NCBI GenBank assembly: GCA_937934645.1
Contig: CALGYZ010000091.1
Location: 1 to 63,665 of the forward strand
Length of the DNA stretch: 63,665 bases
Reading direction: 5' to 3'
Source of the DNA: an uncultured Bacillaceae bacterium
GTDB taxonomy: Bacteria; Bacillota; Bacilli; Bacillales; Caldibacillaceae
Shown: piece after piece, positions 60,242 to 63,665 of the stretch
Position numbering within the stretch: position 1 is the stretch's first letter
Layout of the letters: every line of letters begins with the position of its first letter
Position numbers and translations under genes: made by a program
Notes under the pieces: generated by a model
Told to the model about the DNA's origin: nothing
What the model saw: the letters and a program-made list of their open reading frames with translations, nothing else
Database searches by the model: none

Positions 60242-60831
60242 TAAAATATCCTGTTCCGACTGAATACCAGTCGGAACAGGGGAAGCTGAATATACTTGGT
60301 TTCTGGATTTTTATTGCCGCAGAAATTGCCCTGTTTGCTACTCTGTTTGCAGTGTACGGCGTTCTTCATCCAAGAACGGCTAATGGACCGTCCGGAGCAG
60401 AAATTTTCGTCATCAAAGACGTGGTCATTCAGACGCTCTTGCTGTTAACCAGCAGCTTTACTGCCGGACTTGTTATCCATCAAATGCGCCAAGGAAGTGT
60501 AAAAGGTCTGGTAACATGGTTCGTTATCACACTTTTGCTGGGTGGCGGCTTCTTGTTCATGGAAATCAGGGAGTTCATCCATTATGTGGAAGTCGGCGCA
60601 GCACTTCAGGTCAGCGCCTTTACATCCAGCTTGTTAACTACGCTGGGAACCCACGGTGCCCACGTAACCCTAGGATTGATTTGGGGAATTTGCCTGATCA
60701 TTCAAATGCTGCAAAGAGGCATTACACCGAAAACGGCAAGCAAAGTTCATATTTGGGGAATTTACTGGCACTTCCTTGACGTTGTTTGGATCTTTATCTT
60801 TACATTCATCTATGTAGGGGGGTTAATCTAA
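60226..60831 (+). CDS. qoxC: aa3-type quinol oxidase subunit III QoxC
   Basis: 201 aa, five membrane helices. LGFWIFIAAEIALFATLFAVYGVL and GTHGAHVTLGLIWGICLI are the COX3 signatures. Overlaps the end of qoxB by 16 nt with GGAGGG upstream. Confidence 0.95.
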   Translation: MESKLVKYPVPTEYQSEQGKLNILGFWIFIAAEIALFATLFAVYGVLHPRTANGPSGAEIFVIKDVVIQTLLLLTSSFTAGLVIHQMRQGSVKGLVTWFVITLLLGGGFLFMEIREFIHYVEVGAALQVSAFTSSLLTTLGTHGAHVTLGLIWGICLIIQMLQRGITPKTASKVHIWGIYWHFLDVVWIFIFTFIYVGGLI

Positions 60832-60832
60832 T

Positions 60833-61132
60833 ATGAACACGGAAAAATCCTTCCCCTATAGTCATATCGTCGGTTACTTAATCTCACTTGCATTAACGTT
60901 GGCAACCCTTTTAGTTGCTTTTAAAACTGCGCTTCCAAAAGGAACGATCATGCTTATCCTTGCTGCTTTTGCTGTTGCCCAGGCAGGATTGCAGCTCGTG
61001 ATGTTCATGCATATGACCGAGGGTGAAGACCGGGATTCCAAAGTTGTACACACCATTTATGCCATCTTTATGGCAGCAGTCATTGTTTTCGGATCCATTT
61101 GGGTACTGACAGCAGGTCACCCGATTTACTAA
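60833..61132 (+). CDS. qoxD: aa3-type quinol oxidase subunit IV QoxD
   Basis: 99 aa, three membrane helices. Small subunit IV with FPYSHIVGYLISLALTLATLLVA and QLVMFMHMTEGED. One nt after the qoxC stop; last gene of the operon. Confidence 0.94.
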   Translation: MNTEKSFPYSHIVGYLISLALTLATLLVAFKTALPKGTIMLILAAFAVAQAGLQLVMFMHMTEGEDRDSKVVHTIYAIFMAAVIVFGSIWVLTAGHPIY

Positions 61133-61139
61133 TATTTAC

Positions 61140-61174
61140 AAACGATCCCACGTTTTCCGTGGGATCGTTTTTTT
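61140..61174 (+). terminator. terminator of qoxABCD
   Basis: AACGATCCCAC/GTGGGATCGTT with 7-nt loop and eight T's. Strong. Confidence 0.93.
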
Positions 61175-61281
61175 TCATTTCTCATTCTTTATATTTCATT
61201 AACATTGAGAAACAAAAATTGCCGGTGATACAATGGAATAAACTTATCAGATCATTACATATAATCCCGGGAGGTAGAAAA

Positions 61282-61662
61282 GTGAGAGTTTTGACAACGT
61301 TTTTACAAACCGCTCTGATCTTTCTCTTTTATTTCGCAGGTCAATTCATCCAAAATTGGTTCAATCTCCCCATTCCGGGAAGTATTATCGGTCTTTTGCT
61401 TCTTTTCCTTTTGTTAACTCTAAACATCATACCGGAAAACTGGGTGAAAGACGGGGCCAATCTCTTGTTATCTTTAATGATGTTTTTTTTCGTACCGGCA
61501 ACCGTCGGGATCATGAATTACTTTCATATCTTTCAAGGCAAAGGGATCCTGCTTGTTATGGCCATCATACTCAGCACATGCCTCGTTTTTATCGGTTCGG
61601 GATATATTTGCGAAAAAGGGACGAAACAGACGGTTAAAGAAAAGGAGAATTATATGGCATGA
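61282..61662 (+). CDS. cidA: CidA/LrgA family holin-like protein
   Basis: 126 aa, four membrane helices. LPIPGSIIGLLLLFLLL and LLLSLMMFFFVPATVGIMNY are family signatures. Probably a metabolite-related membrane protein; B. subtilis has similar pairs (CidAB/YsbAB) for pyruvate or related export. GTG 61282 behind GGGAGG; the frame opens earlier at 61099 inside qoxD but without support. Confidence 0.87.
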   Translation: MRVLTTFLQTALIFLFYFAGQFIQNWFNLPIPGSIIGLLLLFLLLTLNIIPENWVKDGANLLLSLMMFFFVPATVGIMNYFHIFQGKGILLVMAIILSTCLVFIGSGYICEKGTKQTVKEKENYMA

Positions 61663-62348
61663 AAATTTTAACAGCAGTCGGAATGATAATTTTAACCATT
61701 GTTTCCTTTATTATTGCCAAAAAAATGTATACCACTTTTAAACGGCCGCTTTTCAATCCGACTTTAATGTCAACTATTCTCGTCATTTTGTTTTTATTAC
61801 TGTTTAATATTCCGTATGAAACCTACATGACCGGCGGAAAGTGGATCCAAACGCTCCTCGGGCCGTCCATTGTCGCCCTGGCATACCCGCTTTATAAACA
61901 TAAAGCACTGCTCTCGGAAAATATCTGGCCGGTATTTTTAAGCATCTTTACAGCGGTTGTCGTGAACTTCCTCACTGTTTGTTTTTTCTTATGGATGCTC
62001 GGGTATACGGAAGAAATGATCTTAACTTCATTGCCAAAGTCGGTTACAACTGCCGTAGCCATTCAAATTTCAGACCAGATCGGCGGAATTCCGTCCTTAA
62101 CCGCCGTATTGGTCATGATTGCCGGATTTACCGGTGCGGTCATCGGACCGTATTTAGTCAAATTATGCAAATTTGACCATGACCTGGCGCGGGGTATGGC
62201 CTACGGCAACGCCTCCCATGCGATCGGTACAACTAAAGCTCTTGAACATAGTCCGGAATCCGGATCGGCCGGTTCGGCGGGAATGATTTTAACGGCCATT
62301 TTCAGTTCCATTATGATTCCGGTTTTGATCTGGGTCTTTTTTCTGTAA
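61659..62348 (+). CDS. cidB: LrgB/CidB family protein
   Basis: 229 aa, several membrane helices. ALAYPLYKHKALL, SLPKSVTTAVAIQISDQIGG and GNASHAIGTTKALEHS are LrgB motifs. ATGA overlap with cidA, its partner. The pair modulates autolysis or exports pyruvate-type metabolites in related organisms; not demonstrated here. Confidence 0.9.
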   Translation: MKILTAVGMIILTIVSFIIAKKMYTTFKRPLFNPTLMSTILVILFLLLFNIPYETYMTGGKWIQTLLGPSIVALAYPLYKHKALLSENIWPVFLSIFTAVVVNFLTVCFFLWMLGYTEEMILTSLPKSVTTAVAIQISDQIGGIPSLTAVLVMIAGFTGAVIGPYLVKLCKFDHDLARGMAYGNASHAIGTTKALEHSPESGSAGSAGMILTAIFSSIMIPVLIWVFFL

Positions 62349-62349
62349 A

Positions 62350-62383
62350 AAAATCCCTTAAGGCATCAGCCTTAAGGGAAAAC
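62350..62383 (-). terminator. terminator of the NSS transporter (convergent with cidB)
   Basis: TCCCTTAAGGC/GCCTTAAGGGA hairpin; minus-strand tail TTTTTTT, plus-strand tail AAAACC. Confidence 0.9.
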
Positions 62384-62400
62384 CGGGAAAGTGACGCAAG

Positions 62401-63609
62401 TCAGCCTAAATATGAGAGCACTTCCTTCATTACAACGGACAGGGTATCCCAAAATCCGAGAAGTTCAAACAAAACGGCGGTAATGGCCACCGGGGCCGCA
62501 AAACGCACCAAATTATACCATGTGTTAAAAAGCGGTTGCGGCAGCAATGTACCCGTGCCAAGTTCCTTCATTAACACGGTTCTGTCTATTTTATTCGGTA
62601 CAAACAATGCGATGAGCAACGCACCGGCAGGCAATAAAATATTGCTTACCAAATAATCCGCCGCATCAAAAATAATTTTATTAAAAATCAGAATATCGCT
62701 CCAAGGACCATAGGATAAAGCCGACGGAATGCCAGCAAGAAAGATGGCGGCGCCGGTAATCCAAGTCCATTTTTTCCTCTTTTGCGGATCCCCTTTCGTA
62801 ATAACGGCTACGGTGACTTCCAACATGGAAAATGCGGAAGTTAAGGCCGCAAACAAAAATAGTACGAGAAAGGCAAAAAAGAATACCATTCCGAAAGGCA
62901 GCCGGTTAAATATATTCGGCAAAACTTCGAATAACAACACCGGACCCGCATCCGGCTCCAAACCGAAGGAAAATACTGCAGGGAAAATCGCCAACCCGGC
63001 GAGAATAACAACAAAAATGTTCATCATCACGATGGACAGGGCAGATTTCGTCAAATTGGCGGATTTTGGCACATATGAACTGTATGTAACCATAACGGAA
63101 ACCCCGACACTTAATGTAAAAAACGCCTGCCCCAAAGCCAGTAAAACGGTCTCCGCGGTGATTTTTGAGAAATCCGGGAAAAATAAAAATTTGATCCCTT
63201 CCAGGGCTCCCGGCAATGTTAACGACCGGACCACAAGGATGACAAAAATAATAAAAAGTGCGGGCATCATCAGCTGACTGGCCTTTTCAATCCCCTTCTG
63301 CACACCTTTTGCCACTATGGCAATCGTGATGAACATGAAAATAAAGTGCACGCTGATGCTGATCCACGGGTTGGAAATCGTTTCCGCAAATAACCGGGAA
63401 TATTCAACGCTTTTCAGTCCGTTTAATCTTCTCGTCAACGTATTGATAATGTAACTGATAATCCAGCCGCCGATGACACTGTAATAAGAAAGCAAAATAA
63501 AACATGTAATCATCCCGAGATAGCCGACGTAATACCATTTCGTACCCGGGGCGACTGTTTTATATGCTCGGATGGCATCCCCCTGGGTGCTGCGACCTAA
63601 AACAAATTC
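62401..63609 (-). pseudogene. NSS family sodium-dependent transporter, N-terminus missing
   Basis: The frame reads EFVLGRSTQGDAIRAYKTV...KWYYVGYLGMITCFILLSYYSVIGGWIISYI at its start and runs to the stop at 62401 through about ten membrane helices (SVHFIFMF..., LVLFLFAALTSAFSMLEV). This is a neurotransmitter:sodium symporter family protein, normally ~440 aa. The expected TM1-TM2 region (with Na-site residues) should precede, but an in-frame stop (63613-63615) appears six nt before the last recognisable residue, Glu at 63607-63609, and the rest of the window is AT-rich with no similarity. So about 60 residues are lost. An internal start at 63513 (ATG) would give 370 aa without these segments. 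The cause could be deletion, insertion or a contig end. Confidence 0.8.
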
Positions 63610-63665
63610 GGATCAGTAGCATTGCATTAAATTAATTTTTAAAAGTCAAGCCTTTTTATAAAAAA

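Noticed and set aside
1..63665. CRISPR arrays, prophage, insertion sequences
   Set aside because: No regularly spaced direct repeats, no transposase, integrase, phage structural gene or terminal repeats seen. The right edge could be an insertion boundary but nothing identifiable is inside the window.

Overview
The window is a chromosomal segment of an endospore-forming member of the Bacillaceae (Bacillota). The left part follows the Bacillus subtilis ydb-ydc neighbourhood almost gene for gene: tRNA genes, SprT-like ydcK, cmpA, tex, ndoA-ndoAI, ydcC, acpS, ydcA, ydbT-ydbS, cshA, murF, ddl. Elsewhere there are further typical Bacillus genes (xpaC-yaaN, ypuA, ypzG, aa3-type quinol oxidase qoxABCD). 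I see no prophage, insertion sequence, CRISPR array or defence island; this is mostly core genome.

Layout. 1-193: two tRNA genes (Glu, Asn; minus strand) behind two tandem consensus promoters. 461-14170: RNA quality control and transcription (tex, cshA), toxin-antitoxin ndoAI-ndoA, lipoprotein YdcC, AcpS, rhomboid YdcA, PH-domain pair YdbS/YdbT, UV endonuclease, MurF and Ddl. The sigB/rsb operon and alr, which lie here in B. subtilis, are absent. 14378-20160: an unrecognised 255-aa protein, MgtE magnesium channel, a CorC/HlyC-type membrane protein behind an attenuator-like leader, and an FtsW/RodA protein. 20239-29650: TelA/XpaC pair, a DUF1646 transporter, two tandem LacI-type regulators (one without its DNA-binding domain), GalE, PgcA and a ROK sugar kinase. 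29685-33712: a frameshifted DUF488 gene, MurB, the PanF/YhdT pantothenate symporter pair and a DUF2680-like protein.

33782-41839: an arginine cluster argC-J-B-D-F-G-H, all on the minus strand, with an ARG-box operator over the argC promoter and a second one before argG; carAB is missing from its usual place. 42052-51591: HelD, YpuA, a polyamine operon (XRE-cupin regulator, PotA, B, C, D) with palindromic operators, and a chemoreceptor with almost no external domain. 51783-56509: FrnE-like DsbA protein, a YclJ/YclK-like two-component system preceded by tandem TTCATA repeats, UppP and DedA. 56681-62348: YpzG, then qoxABCD behind a long regulatory region, then CidA/CidB. The right end holds a sodium:neurotransmitter-symporter family gene that has lost its first membrane segments.

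The most informative observations are: cmpA that can only start at CTG; a LacI paralogue without HTH; an undescribed-looking leader or small RNA before the CorC-type gene; operator arrays before the pot, qox and yclJ-like genes; and two damaged genes (DUF488, NSS transporter). All names come from reading protein motifs and gene order; no database search was run.
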